Positions 1 to 7,854 of a DNA stretch of 24,033 bases are shown piece by piece. Each line of letters opens with the position of its first letter. Positions within the stretch are counted from its first letter, which is position 1. The notes under the pieces were generated by a model that worked only from the letters and a program-made list of their open reading frames with translations, was not told where the DNA came from and made no database searches. The position numbers were made by a program, and so were the translations under genes. This DNA comes from Pseudomonadota bacterium (GTDB taxonomy: Bacteria; Pseudomonadota; Gammaproteobacteria; Xanthomonadales; Xanthomonadaceae): NCBI GenBank assembly GCA_023444765.1, contig JAEXLY010000319.1:1-24033 (forward strand), read 5' to 3'.

Positions 1-1203
1 GTGTTCGCCGAGGCGCGCAGGCTGTGCGAGCGCGACGACGGCACGCTGTGGGGGCGCTCGCTGTGCGGGCCGATGATGATCGTCGATCCTGCCGACCGCC
101 GGATCGTCGCCAGCCATGCGGATCCGGGCGGTGTCCTGGCCGCGGAGGACGGTCTGTGGACCGGCCGGCTGCCCGCCGCGGCGCTCGTGGCGAACACCCG
201 CGCGGAGTGGTCGGGCCAGGTCTGGACCCAACTGCTGTGGCCGACGCCGATGGAACCGGCGTTGCTGCGCGTGTTCCTCCTCCATGAAATGTTCCATCGC
301 ATCCAGCCGGAGCTGGGCCTGACACGCGCCGAGGCCGGCAACCGGCATCTGGACGGACTCGAGGGCCGTTACCTGCTGCAGCTGGAGTGGCGGGCCCTGG
401 CGCGCGCGGTGATGGCCGTCCACGCCGAAGCCCGTCGTGGGCACGCGGCCGACGCACTGGCGTTCCGCCAGGTCCGGCGGAGCATGTTCGAACAGGCGGC
501 GGACGACGAACGTGCCCTGGAAATCAACGAAGGGCTGGCCGAGTACACGGGCATGCGCGCCGGCCTGGCGTACGACGAGGCGCGTCGCGCCTACACCGTC
601 TATGCGCTGGCACGCTTCCTCGACGCGCCAAGCTTCGTGCGCGCCTTCGCCTATGCCAGCGGCCCGGCATACGGCCTGCTGCTCGACGACGCCGACCCGG
701 ACTGGCGCGGCAGGCTTGACGCCGACGCCGACCTGGGCGAGCTGCTGGCGGATGCGATGCGCATCGATCGCACCGCATCCGCGCCGCTGGCCGCGCTCGA
801 GCAGCGCTACGATCCCGACCGCAGCCTGCGCAACGCCGAAGAACAGCGCGAACGCGCGCGCGACCAGCGGCTCCGCGCGTGGCGTGCGGCGCTGGTCGAC
901 GGGCCGGTGCTGGTACTGCCGCTGACGCGCCCCGGCTTCCAGTTCAACCCGCAGACGCTGTCAGCGCTCGATGGACTGGGCACCGTCTACCCCACCCTGC
1001 GCCTGACCGACGCCTGGGGCGAACTGGTGGTCGAAGGCGGCGCCGCGCTGGTGCATGCCGACCGTACGCGCGCGAGCGTCGCATGGGCAGGCGAGGCGCA
1101 GTCCCTCGCCGGCGACGGCTGGACGCTGACGCTCGCGCCGGGCTGGCGGCTCGTGCCTGGTGGGCGCGCCGGCGACATGACGCTCCGGCGCGACGGGGAA
1201 TGA
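1..1203 (+). CDS. Zinc-metallopeptidase-like protein (HExxH), 5' end cut by window
   Basis: The frame is open from the first base, so the GTG at position 1 may be an internal Val and the real start, probably with a signal peptide, may lie upstream. The visible 400 residues contain HEMFH (about residues 95-99), the classic HExxH zinc-binding helix with its catalytic Glu. About 80 residues later comes EGLAEY (177-182), the type of glutamate helix that supplies the third zinc ligand in gluzincins. The stretch in between is helical and rich in Ala, Arg and Glu. The last 100 residues look beta-rich and resemble no domain I can name. No family can be given with certainty. A hydrolytic, probably exported or periplasmic, metallopeptidase-like role is inferred from the motif spacing alone. 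The stop at 1201-1203 is followed at once by a small GC hairpin. Confidence 0.7.
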   Translation: MFAEARRLCERDDGTLWGRSLCGPMMIVDPADRRIVASHADPGGVLAAEDGLWTGRLPAAALVANTRAEWSGQVWTQLLWPTPMEPALLRVFLLHEMFHRIQPELGLTRAEAGNRHLDGLEGRYLLQLEWRALARAVMAVHAEARRGHAADALAFRQVRRSMFEQAADDERALEINEGLAEYTGMRAGLAYDEARRAYTVYALARFLDAPSFVRAFAYASGPAYGLLLDDADPDWRGRLDADADLGELLADAMRIDRTASAPLAALEQRYDPDRSLRNAEEQRERARDQRLRAWRAALVDGPVLVLPLTRPGFQFNPQTLSALDGLGTVYPTLRLTDAWGELVVEGGAALVHADRTRASVAWAGEAQSLAGDGWTLTLAPGWRLVPGGRAGDMTLRRDGE

Positions 1204-1214
1204 CTCCAGGCGAT

Positions 1215-1235
1215 GCCGGCGGTCTGCCTGCCGGC
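1215..1235 (+). terminator. Possible hairpin terminator after the HExxH gene
   Basis: An 8-bp stem (GCCGGCGG at 1215-1222 with CTGCCGGC at 1228-1235, one G-T pair) and a 5-nt loop begin 12 nt after the stop codon. There is no T-tract, so intrinsic termination is uncertain. It may simply stabilise the 3' end of the transcript. Confidence 0.3.
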
Positions 1236-1429
1236 CGCCGACATCATGCTCACTCCGGTGAACGGCGCCTCACGGGCCGGTGGCGCGACGCGACCCGGCG
1301 ATTGCGTCGACCGCCAGCCCCGGCCTAGCCTGCCGGCGCGCTGGCAGCGCAGGGCCGGTGGCCGGACCGGGGACGGCGGGCCACCGTCCAGCGCACCGGC
1401 GCGGGTGGAAGGAACGGAGGAATACCGCC

Positions 1430-1828
1430 ATGTCCAGAACGCGCAAGCCGACACCCCGCAAGCCCCCCGAGCCGTCCGACGACCACGACCCGATCGCGGC
1501 ATGGTCGGAGCAGGTCATGCCGGGGTTGCAGCCGATCGTGCGGCATCTCGACGGCCTGATCCGCCGCACCATTCCCGGCGCGCAGTACGCGGTGAAGTGG
1601 AAGAAGGCCTATTACGGGCTGCCCGGACGGGGCTGGATCATCGAGATGGTCGCCTACGACGTTTCGGTCAACCTCGTGTTCTTCGGCGGCGCGAAGTTCG
1701 ATCCGCAGCCGCCGCTCGGCGAGGGGTCCCGCTACGTCAAGATCCACTCCCTGGAGGAAGCGAAGCAGGCCGTGATCGGATCATGGATCGAGCAGGCGGC
1801 GAAGGCGCCGGGCTGGGCCTGGGCCTGA
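1430..1828 (+). CDS. DUF1801 (YdhG-like) domain protein
   Basis: This is a 132-residue protein. The ATG at 1430 is chosen because GGAGG (1416-1420) sits 9 nt upstream and the residues before it look non-coding. After a Lys/Pro-rich, probably disordered N-terminus of about 20 residues, the chain shows the DUF1801 pattern. It has a helix ending in RRTIPGAQ, then AVKWKKAYYG, a beta segment with VNLVFFGGA (about 81-89), and the closing RYVKIHSLEEA. Members are small cytosolic proteins (the family includes B. subtilis YdhG and frataxin-like folds) with no firmly proven general function; some have been linked to iron handling. The length is normal for the family. It stands alone, facing away from no obvious partner, and the next gene runs towards it on the other strand. 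Confidence 0.82.
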   Translation: MSRTRKPTPRKPPEPSDDHDPIAAWSEQVMPGLQPIVRHLDGLIRRTIPGAQYAVKWKKAYYGLPGRGWIIEMVAYDVSVNLVFFGGAKFDPQPPLGEGSRYVKIHSLEEAKQAVIGSWIEQAAKAPGWAWA

Positions 1829-1979
1829 GCGGCCCCGACGCCGCGGGGCACCGGGCCGTCCGGCCGCGCGTGATCGCATCCGCGGCGCCATGGTCACCCG
1901 GTCGCGAAGCGTCCCCAACCGGCCTGGACCGGCAAGCGCAGGCGGGCATGCGTGGCGCGGGCGGGATGGCATGGCCATG

Positions 1980-2771
1980 TCAGTCGGCGATGGAGCCGTG
2001 GGGCTGCGAGCGGCCGAAGCGCGCGCGGTGGCGATCGAGCGTACGCGACACCCGGGCGAGCGCCGCCTCCATCTCGCGCGCGAAACCGCCTTCGGCCAGG
2101 TGCCGCACGGCCGAGTGGGCAGCGCAGACGATGCGCGTGTCGGCCCATCGCCGCGCCAGCCTCCGCACCCAGGCGGCATAGGCGTCCGCGGCACCGGCCG
2201 CGGGCCGGAGCGCGCGCGACAGCATCGGATGCATGCGCAGCGAGGACTGGGGCAGCCACCGGCCCAGCCGCCCCGGAGCGGCGATGACGTTGAGCGTGTC
2301 GTCGACATGGACGATACCGCTGCACCGGTGCCGGACCAGGACCGAAGCGACATGCACGCGCTCGTCCGGGCAGACGAAGTCCACGCCGTCGGGCACCGAC
2401 ATCTCGAGCACGTCGGCAAGCGGATGGTCGCTGCCCCAGGATTCAACCGGGGCCTGCGCCCACGGCAATGACGGCAACCGCTGGCGGTGCCGCGCGGTTG
2501 CATACAGGACGGCCGATGGAAACAGCCGGTGCACGGCTTCCACGTGCAGGGTGTGGAACGGATGCACGTGCACCACCGCATCCACCCGGGTGCCGCCACC
2601 GGTGAGTTCGAGCAGCGCAGCGCGCTGCGCGCGGTCGAGCGGACAGCCATCGACGACCACGAATCGGCCGCTTTCGCGCTGCACCAGCGACATGTGGGTA
2701 CCGACATCGAGCAGCCCGCCCACGCGATGGCTGCCGCGGATGTTCCAGAACCGGTCCGAGAGTGCCTGCAT
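1980..2771 (-). CDS. Metallo-beta-lactamase-fold hydrolase-like protein with atypical metal motif
   Basis: This is a 263-residue protein. The ATG at 2771 precedes MQALSDRFWN, after which the fold is recognisable; no strong Shine-Dalgarno is seen. The N-terminal strands (SLVQRESGRFVVVDG) lead to HVHPFH at 68-73, which matches HxHxxH but has Phe where most metallo-beta-lactamase-fold enzymes have Asp (HxHxDH). A later HVDD (155-158) sits where the bridging Asp is expected, and AAHS (217-220) provides the last His. Loss of the HxHxDH Asp would weaken the second metal site, so it could be a mono-metal hydrolase, or one that only binds a ligand. It lies between DUF1801 and YciI genes and shows no operon partner. 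The substrate cannot be told. The C-terminal 60 residues are Arg-rich helices. Confidence 0.72.
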   Translation of the reverse strand: MQALSDRFWNIRGSHRVGGLLDVGTHMSLVQRESGRFVVVDGCPLDRAQRAALLELTGGGTRVDAVVHVHPFHTLHVEAVHRLFPSAVLYATARHRQRLPSLPWAQAPVESWGSDHPLADVLEMSVPDGVDFVCPDERVHVASVLVRHRCSGIVHVDDTLNVIAAPGRLGRWLPQSSLRMHPMLSRALRPAAGAADAYAAWVRRLARRWADTRIVCAAHSAVRHLAEGGFAREMEAALARVSRTLDRHRARFGRSQPHGSIAD

Positions 2772-2980
2772 GCGGCGAGCATAGGCACGCGGAGGTGAAG
2801 GGGCGATGCGTCCCCGGGCTGCAGCCCTTGCCACGCGTCCTCGCCGCACCGATGGCGGAACGTGCGGGCCGGCAGCCCCCGGCACCCCCGGAGCCAGTGC
2901 GTTCCTGTCGAACCGGCGCCGCCTGGTTCGTCGCCATGTGGAAGGCCCTGGTCGCAGTGGCCGCACGAAGGAGACGATGC

Positions 2981-3367
2981 ATGCGCGTGATGGTACTGGT
3001 GAAGGCGACGGAAGACAGCGAGCGCGGCGAGCTGCCGACGCCCGAATGCTTCGAGGCGATGGGCCGGTTCAACGAGGCACTGGTCGAGGCCGGCCTCATG
3101 CAGGCGGGCGATGGCCTCAGGCCCAGCTCCCAGGGCAAGCGCGTCGCGTTCGACGGCCCGCGTCGCACGGTGATCGATGGCCCGTTCACCGAAACCCGAG
3201 AGCTGGTCGCGGGCTTCTGGATCTGGGACGTCAAGGACATGGACGACGCGGTCGAATGGGTGAAGCGCTGCCCCAACCCGATGCCGGGACCCAGCGAGAT
3301 CGAGATCCGGCCGCTGTACGAGATGGAGGATTTCGCCGACGTGCTGCCGCAGCAGCGCACCGGCTAG
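2981..3367 (+). CDS. YciI/DGPF-family protein (YCII-related)
   Basis: This 128-residue protein starts at ATG 2981, 6 nt after GAAGGAGA (2967-2974). The sequence is typical of the YCII-related family. It opens with a ferredoxin-like strand MRVMVLVKA, then the helix around EAMGRFNEALVEAG, and the signature DGPF (66-69) followed by TETRELVAGFWIW. The C-terminal helix and strand contain VEWVKRCPNP and IEIRPLYE. The fold is a dimeric alpha/beta barrel. Related proteins often sit beside ECF sigma factors and their role is mostly unproven. Here no sigma-factor gene is present in the neighbourhood. The stop is only 9 nt from the end of a convergent, frameshifted gene of the same superfamily, so the two look like a tail-to-tail paralogue pair. 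Confidence 0.88.
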   Translation: MRVMVLVKATEDSERGELPTPECFEAMGRFNEALVEAGLMQAGDGLRPSSQGKRVAFDGPRRTVIDGPFTETRELVAGFWIWDVKDMDDAVEWVKRCPNPMPGPSEIEIRPLYEMEDFADVLPQQRTG

Positions 3368-3376
3368 CGGCGGCTC

Positions 3377-3746
3377 CTACGGCGCCGGAGGCGGGACGCC
3401 CTCGCCCACTTCCGGCGCGAACCGGCGGACCTCCTGCGGCCATCCGCACGCCACGGCGAGCCGGCCGGCCCATTCCCGGGCCGCCTGCTCTCCGTCGACG
3501 CGGACCACGGCGAACCCGCCCAGCCATTGTCCGCCGTCGTCCTGGCGGCCCTCGCGGAAGCGCGGCGTGCCATCGCCGGCGTCGACACGGAAGGTGCCTT
3601 CGCTTTCCAGCCCGCCGGCGAACACGTAGACGCCTTCGGCGCGCATCTCGTCCACCACGGCCTGCGCCAGCGGTGCGCGCCCGCGGATCCACGCCTCGTC
3701 ACGCTGGCCGACCCATTCGCGGTTGAAGTATCAGATAGTGCGCCAT
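3377..3746 (-). pseudogene. YciI-family protein, frameshifted near its start
   Basis: The ATG at 3746 follows a good GGAGAA ribosome binding site and encodes MAHYLI. The natural continuation, FNREWVGQRDEAW and then VVDEMRAEGVYVFAGGL, is in a different frame that begins at 3727, immediately behind an in-frame TGA. From memory, intact relatives begin with a pattern like MxxYLIYFNxxWVG, so a 2-nt loss around 3728-3731 would explain the break (L-I-[Y]-F-N). The downstream frame stays open to 3377 and ends in the family's usual WLGGFAVV, ACGWPQEVRRF and a Pro-rich tail. The DGPF-like segment has drifted to EGRQDD. The only start codon in the distal frame is an internal GTG at 3658, which would lose the first beta strand. 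It is convergent with an intact YciI gene. This is either true decay or a sequencing indel. Confidence 0.75.
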
Positions 3747-3856
3747 CGATGATTCTCCGGTTGCCAGCCTGGCAGTCATCGTCACGACGGAAGAAGATGG
3801 TGCGCATCGACATGCGCTGCCGCGATCCGCGGCCGATACGGCCGGGCGCCAGAACG

Positions 3857-4744
3857 CTAGCGGGCCGTGCCCGGCAGCAGGCGTTCGAGTTCCTCGTCCT
3901 TGTCGCGCCACACCGCGTTCATCCACTGCTGGAAGCGGGCGCGCGCGGCGCGCCCATCATCGTCGCCACGGGGGCGCGTATCGGTGGGGAGCGGCCGCTG
4001 GCGGACCGATACCAGCACCGCGGGAACCCGCCCGGCCATCAGGTCGACCATGGTGGGCCGTCCGCCGGGATAGGCGATGGTGACATCGAGGATGCCGTGC
4101 AGCGCATCGCCCATCGCCTCGAGCACGTAGGCCACGCCGCCGGCCTTGGGCTTGAGCAGATGCCGGTACGGAGAGGCCTGGCGCGCGTGCTTGGCCGGCG
4201 TGAAACGGGTTCCCTCCACGAAGTTCATCACCGACACCGGGATCGCGCGGAACTTCTCGCACGCCCGTCGCGTCGCCTCCATGTCGCGCCGCCCCAGCTC
4301 GGGATTGCGTGCGATCTGGGCACGTGTGTGGCGACCCATGAAGGGAAAGTCCAGCGCCCACCAGGCCAGGCCCAGCAGCGGCACCCAGAACAGTTCGCGC
4401 TTGAGGAAGAAGCGCAGCAGCGGGATCCGGCGGTTGAATACCTTCTGCAACACCAGGATGTCCACCCAGCTCTGGTGGTTGGCGAGGACGAGATAGTGGC
4501 CGTCCGTCCGCACCGCCCCGTCGCCGCTCACGTGGACGCGCGTGGGCGTGAAGCGGTCCATCAGCAGGGTATTCACCCCGATCCAGCTTTCGGCGATCCC
4601 GGTCAGCGCCGAGTTGCACGCCCGCCGCAGGCGCTGCGACGGCAGCAGCGCCTTCACCACGGCCGCTGCCAGCAGCGGCCCCACGTGCAGCACGGTGTTG
4701 ACCACCACGACCGGCAGAAGCAGGGCGACGCGCAGGAACGACAT
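3857..4744 (-). CDS. 1-acylglycerol-3-phosphate acyltransferase-like (PlsC/YihG family)
   Basis: This 295-residue inner-membrane enzyme starts at ATG 4744. An N-terminal hydrophobic segment (about 5-30) anchors it. The PlsC-superfamily blocks are all present: NHQSWVD (89-95), giving the catalytic H(x4)D with His90 and Asp95; LLRFFLKRELFWVPLLG (109-125); and FVEGTRF (175-181), the acyl-acceptor phosphate-binding block. Together these mark an enzyme that moves a fatty acyl group from acyl-CoA or acyl-ACP to a lysophospholipid. The length and the DFPFMGR-type segment resemble the YihG branch rather than the essential PlsC, so a second, accessory acyltransferase in phospholipid remodelling is most likely. 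The promoter must lie in the 206-nt gap shared with the divergent kinase gene. Confidence 0.88.
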   Translation of the reverse strand: MSFLRVALLLPVVVVNTVLHVGPLLAAAVVKALLPSQRLRRACNSALTGIAESWIGVNTLLMDRFTPTRVHVSGDGAVRTDGHYLVLANHQSWVDILVLQKVFNRRIPLLRFFLKRELFWVPLLGLAWWALDFPFMGRHTRAQIARNPELGRRDMEATRRACEKFRAIPVSVMNFVEGTRFTPAKHARQASPYRHLLKPKAGGVAYVLEAMGDALHGILDVTIAYPGGRPTMVDLMAGRVPAVLVSVRQRPLPTDTRPRGDDDGRAARARFQQWMNAVWRDKDEELERLLPGTAR

Positions 4745-4950
4745 GGGAAGGACGCTGGCGGAAACGGTTGCGCAGGGTATCGCAAAGCCCTGCGCGCGTG
4801 CCCGGCGCGACCGCCCCCGGCGAGACCGCCGGCGCTGATGCGACCCGGGCGAGCGGCCGTCCGTTGCTGGCACGGTCGTCGCCCTCTCGCGTCCACCCGG
4901 GCGTCACCGGCTGGTGGATAGCGTTCCGGCACCCACCACGGATCTGTCCG

Positions 4951-6000
4951 ATGGCCCGCGAACCCTCCACCCGCGACGAACGCGGCCTGCATGGCGCCGC
5001 GCGCCTGCCTGCACTGGACGTCGACGGCTACGGCCTGCGCCTGCCCGACCCCGGCGGCGACGGCTTCCTCGGCGACCGCGCCAGCAACACCGCCTTCCGC
5101 GCCCTGCTGGACGGGGCCCGCGAGCGGCACCTGCATGGACGCGACCCGTTCGGCGCGAAGCCTGCGCGCGAACTGGGCAAGGACGAGATCGACCTGGTCC
5201 TGGTCGGCGGCAGCGCCGATGCCGCGCATGCCGTGCACCTGGCCGTGGAGGAATACGCGCGCCAGCTGTGCTACGTGGTCCAGGTGTTCCTGGCACAGCC
5301 GCAGTGGGCGGGTGTGGAACGCATCGTCATGGGCGGCGGCTTTCCCGAACACGAGACCGGCGCGCTCGCCCTGCGTCGCGCCATGTGCCTGCTCGACCTG
5401 GCCGACACCGGCGTCACCCTGCACCCGCTGCGCCACGACCCGGACGAAGCCGGCCTGCTCGGCTGGACCCCGCTGCTGCCCGAGGACGCGCGCGGATACG
5501 ATGCATTCCTGGCCGTCGATGTCGGCGGCAGCAACATCCGCTGCGGCATCGTCCGGCATCGACTGCACAAGGATGCGCATGGCGGCAAGGCGCGCGTGCT
5601 GGAGAGCCTGAAGTGGCGCCACGCGCACGACGCGCCGGACCGCGCGGAGGCGGTCTCCCGCACCGCCGCGATGCTCAACGGCCTGGCCGCGTTCGCGCGT
5701 ACGCTGGACCTGCGCCTGGCCCCGTTCGTCGGCATCGCCTGTCCCGGCCACGTGGAGCCGGACGGCAGCCTCTCGTCCGGTGCGCAGAACCTGCCCGGCG
5801 ACTGGGAACGGCCGTTCCACCTGCCGCAGGCGCTCTCGTCGCATCTGGATGCCATCGACGGCACCGCGCCCCGCGTGGTGATGCACAACGACGCCGTCGT
5901 GCAGGGCCTGAGCGAACTGCGCCACATGCGCAAGGCGCGCCGCTGGGCGGTGCTGACCATCGGTACCGGTCTGGGCAATGCCGCGTACACCATGCGTTGA
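4951..6000 (+). CDS. ROK-family sugar kinase-like protein with permuted lobe order
   Basis: This 349-residue protein starts at ATG 4951. Residues 186-349 look like the first half of a ROK kinase: the phosphate-binding AVDVGGSNIRCGIV (188-201), IACPGHVEPDG (262-271), HNDA (312-315) with the catalytic Asp, and the adenosine/phosphate-2 loop IGTGLGNA (337-344). The chain then stops, without the usual second half. That half seems to be in front instead. Residues 32-60 match the segment after the zinc site, but its Cys are gone. Residues 95-130, ending VERIVMGGG, match the helix and strand that usually read VVxGGG. HDPDEAGLLGWTPLL (162-176) matches the normal C-terminus. So it reads as a circular permutation of the family. 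ATP-dependent phosphorylation of a sugar such as glucose or N-acetyl-hexosamine is inferred. The substrate is unknown. Confidence 0.8.
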   Translation: MAREPSTRDERGLHGAARLPALDVDGYGLRLPDPGGDGFLGDRASNTAFRALLDGARERHLHGRDPFGAKPARELGKDEIDLVLVGGSADAAHAVHLAVEEYARQLCYVVQVFLAQPQWAGVERIVMGGGFPEHETGALALRRAMCLLDLADTGVTLHPLRHDPDEAGLLGWTPLLPEDARGYDAFLAVDVGGSNIRCGIVRHRLHKDAHGGKARVLESLKWRHAHDAPDRAEAVSRTAAMLNGLAAFARTLDLRLAPFVGIACPGHVEPDGSLSSGAQNLPGDWERPFHLPQALSSHLDAIDGTAPRVVMHNDAVVQGLSELRHMRKARRWAVLTIGTGLGNAAYTMR

Positions 6001-6042
6001 GCATCGACGGCTGCGGCGCCGACGGCCACTCGCCGCGCCCGC

Positions 6043-6726
6043 CTAGCGCCGCACGGAACGCTCCACCACGATCCGTTCGGCGAGCCAGGTGCCGTCCCCG
6101 AGCCGTCGCGCCTGGATGCGCACGATATCGCCCCGGTCGAGGTCCTCGGGCCGGTAGTGGCGGCCGCGGTACTCGACCAGGGTCCGGCCGTCGTAGCGCA
6201 GCTGCATGCCGCGCGCGTACCCGCCCGCGTCGACTCCGATGATCCGCGTGCGCGCTTCGACGAAGGCGACCGAACCGCGCATGTCCTCGTAGCCGCCCGG
6301 ATGAGGTCCGTGCCCGTCGCGCACATCGCGCACCACCTCGATCGTGCGGGCCCAGAGCTCCCGGCCCGAACGCGCCACCTCGATCCGCACCACGTCTCCA
6401 CGCTCCAGCCCCTCGACCGCGGCCTCGCGCCCGTGCAGGAACAGGCGGGTGCCCCGGTCGTACCGCACCTCGATCCGGCCCGCGCCGTGGCGCCGCGGAT
6501 CGTCGACGACCAGCAGGATCCGTCCGTAGGACCTGTCGAGCCCATCCACGGTGCCCTGCACCACGTCCGCGTACGCCGGTCCGTAGCCGTCCGGTCCGCT
6601 GCCGCGCGGGTATCCGCCGTAGCCCGCGCCGCTGGCGCAGCCGCCCAGCAGCAGGACCGCAGCGGCCGCCAGCAGTCCGATCCAGCGCCCGGCCGGGCAC
6701 CCGTTCCAGCCTCCGATCCTGTCCAT
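6043..6726 (-). CDS. Lipoprotein with two tandem DUF5666-like beta-rich domains
   Basis: This 227-residue protein starts at ATG 6726, 8 nt behind GGGAG. Two earlier in-frame ATGs, up to 6759, lack a good site. The N-terminus is a lipoprotein signal: a hydrophobic run 17-27, then LLGGC with Cys30 as the lipidated residue. A Gly/Tyr/Pro-rich linker follows. Two repeats of about 75 residues come next, at roughly 58-135 and 149-224. Both show a GxV start, a beta strand with a charged turn, a central RYD(R/G)xT, the LxRGDIVRIxA core (GLERGDVVRIEVA and DLDRGDIVRIQA), and a closing LWARTIEVV or WLAERIVVE strand. This pattern resembles DUF5666-type OB-like folds, which are found in exported bacterial proteins without a proven role. 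It converges with the kinase gene, 42 nt apart. Confidence 0.8.
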   Translation of the reverse strand: MDRIGGWNGCPAGRWIGLLAAAAVLLLGGCASGAGYGGYPRGSGPDGYGPAYADVVQGTVDGLDRSYGRILLVVDDPRRHGAGRIEVRYDRGTRLFLHGREAAVEGLERGDVVRIEVARSGRELWARTIEVVRDVRDGHGPHPGGYEDMRGSVAFVEARTRIIGVDAGGYARGMQLRYDGRTLVEYRGRHYRPEDLDRGDIVRIQARRLGDGTWLAERIVVERSVRR

Positions 6727-6804
6727 CGCCTGCTCCCGGCGCCATCGCATGGCGACCATATGCCCCCTTGGAGGTGAACGCCGGATGCAGCCCTGCGCCG
6801 TGCC

Positions 6805-7758
6805 TCAGAACACGGACAGCCCGGTCATCCGGGTGAAGCGGTGCATGGCATAGCGGCCAAGCAGCGAATTGCCCTTGTCGTCGAGGCCGGGCGACCAGAC
6901 GCACAGCCCCATCACGTGCGGAACCACCGCCACGATGCCGCCGCCCACCCCGCTCTTGGCCGGGAGACCGACGTAGAAGGCGAAGTCGCCCGCGGCGTCA
7001 TAGGTGCCGGCGGTCATCATCACCGAGTTGATGCGGGTGGCGCCCTCGGCGCTGGTCACCTGCTGGCCGGAGGAGGTGCAGCGGCCGCCATCGGCCAGGT
7101 ACTGCACGCTGCGCGCCAGGTCCACGCAGTCCATGCACAGGCTGCACTGCAGGTAGTAGAAGTCCAGCACCGCCTGCACCTCGTTGTGCAGGTTGCCGTA
7201 GCTGCGGATGAAGTTGGCCAGGGCGACGTTGCGGTAACCGCTCTCGCGCTCCGACTCCGCCACCACCTCGTCCGTGCCCACGCGCGGGTTGCCGGAACGC
7301 GCGCGCATGAACCCGAGCAACGTCGCCTCCGCATCCTCGAACCCCGAGAGCACGACATCGGCGGTGACCAGCGCCCCGGCATTCATGAAGGGATTGCGCG
7401 GGATGCCCTTCTCATGTTCCAGCTGGATCAGGGAATTGAACGGGTCGCCGGAGGGCTCGCGGTCCACGCGTTCCCAGAGCGCGTCGCCGACCGCTTCCAG
7501 CGCCAGGGTCAGGGTGTAGACCTTGGAGATGCTCTGGATCGAGAAACGCTCCCGCGCATTTCCCACTGCATGGACCGACCCGTCCAGCAGCGCAAGCGCC
7601 ATGCCGAACCGGTCCTTCGGCACCTCGGCCAGCGAGGGAATGTAGTCGGCCACCTTGCCTTCGCCGAACCGTTGGCGCACCTCCTCGTTGATGGTGCCGA
7701 GGATGTCGTCCAGGTCGAGGCGGGAGAGGTCGTACGGGTTCTGTGGAGGCTTGCGCAT
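6805..7758 (-). CDS. glsA: Glutaminase (L-glutamine amidohydrolase)
   Basis: This 317-residue protein starts at ATG 7758 and covers the whole glutaminase family (serine-dependent, penicillin-binding-protein-like fold). The catalytic S-x-x-K lies in QSISKVY (Ser76, Lys79). Other conserved blocks are GKVADYIPSLA (34-44), NPFMNAGA, SYGNLHNEV, and the C-terminal SGVGGGIVAVVP with GNSLLGRYA. The enzyme splits L-glutamine into glutamate and ammonia in the cytosol, feeding glutamate pools and, in some bacteria, acid tolerance. The length is the usual one of about 310 residues and no key residue is missing. No glutamate or glutamine transporter or decarboxylase is next to it. The gene sits 96 nt downstream of the secreted metallopeptidase gene on the same strand, so co-transcription is possible but unproven. 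Confidence 0.95.
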   Translation of the reverse strand: MRKPPQNPYDLSRLDLDDILGTINEEVRQRFGEGKVADYIPSLAEVPKDRFGMALALLDGSVHAVGNARERFSIQSISKVYTLTLALEAVGDALWERVDREPSGDPFNSLIQLEHEKGIPRNPFMNAGALVTADVVLSGFEDAEATLLGFMRARSGNPRVGTDEVVAESERESGYRNVALANFIRSYGNLHNEVQAVLDFYYLQCSLCMDCVDLARSVQYLADGGRCTSSGQQVTSAEGATRINSVMMTAGTYDAAGDFAFYVGLPAKSGVGGGIVAVVPHVMGLCVWSPGLDDKGNSLLGRYAMHRFTRMTGLSVF

Positions 7759-7854
7759 GCGGTATCGGGCCGGGGTGCGGGAAGGCCACTGTATGCGGCG
7801 GCACGTCAGGCGCGCGTCACCCGCGACGCTGCAGGCGTGGCCTGCGCGGCCCGC

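Noticed and set aside
3527..4921. 464-residue plus-strand frame
   Set aside because: It lies opposite the YciI pseudogene and the acyltransferase, whose motifs are clear. The frame has shadow composition.
4768..4950. N-terminal extension of the ROK-like gene
   Set aside because: The extra 61 residues are low-complexity, overlap the start region of the divergent acyltransferase and have no homologous look. ATG 4951 fits better.
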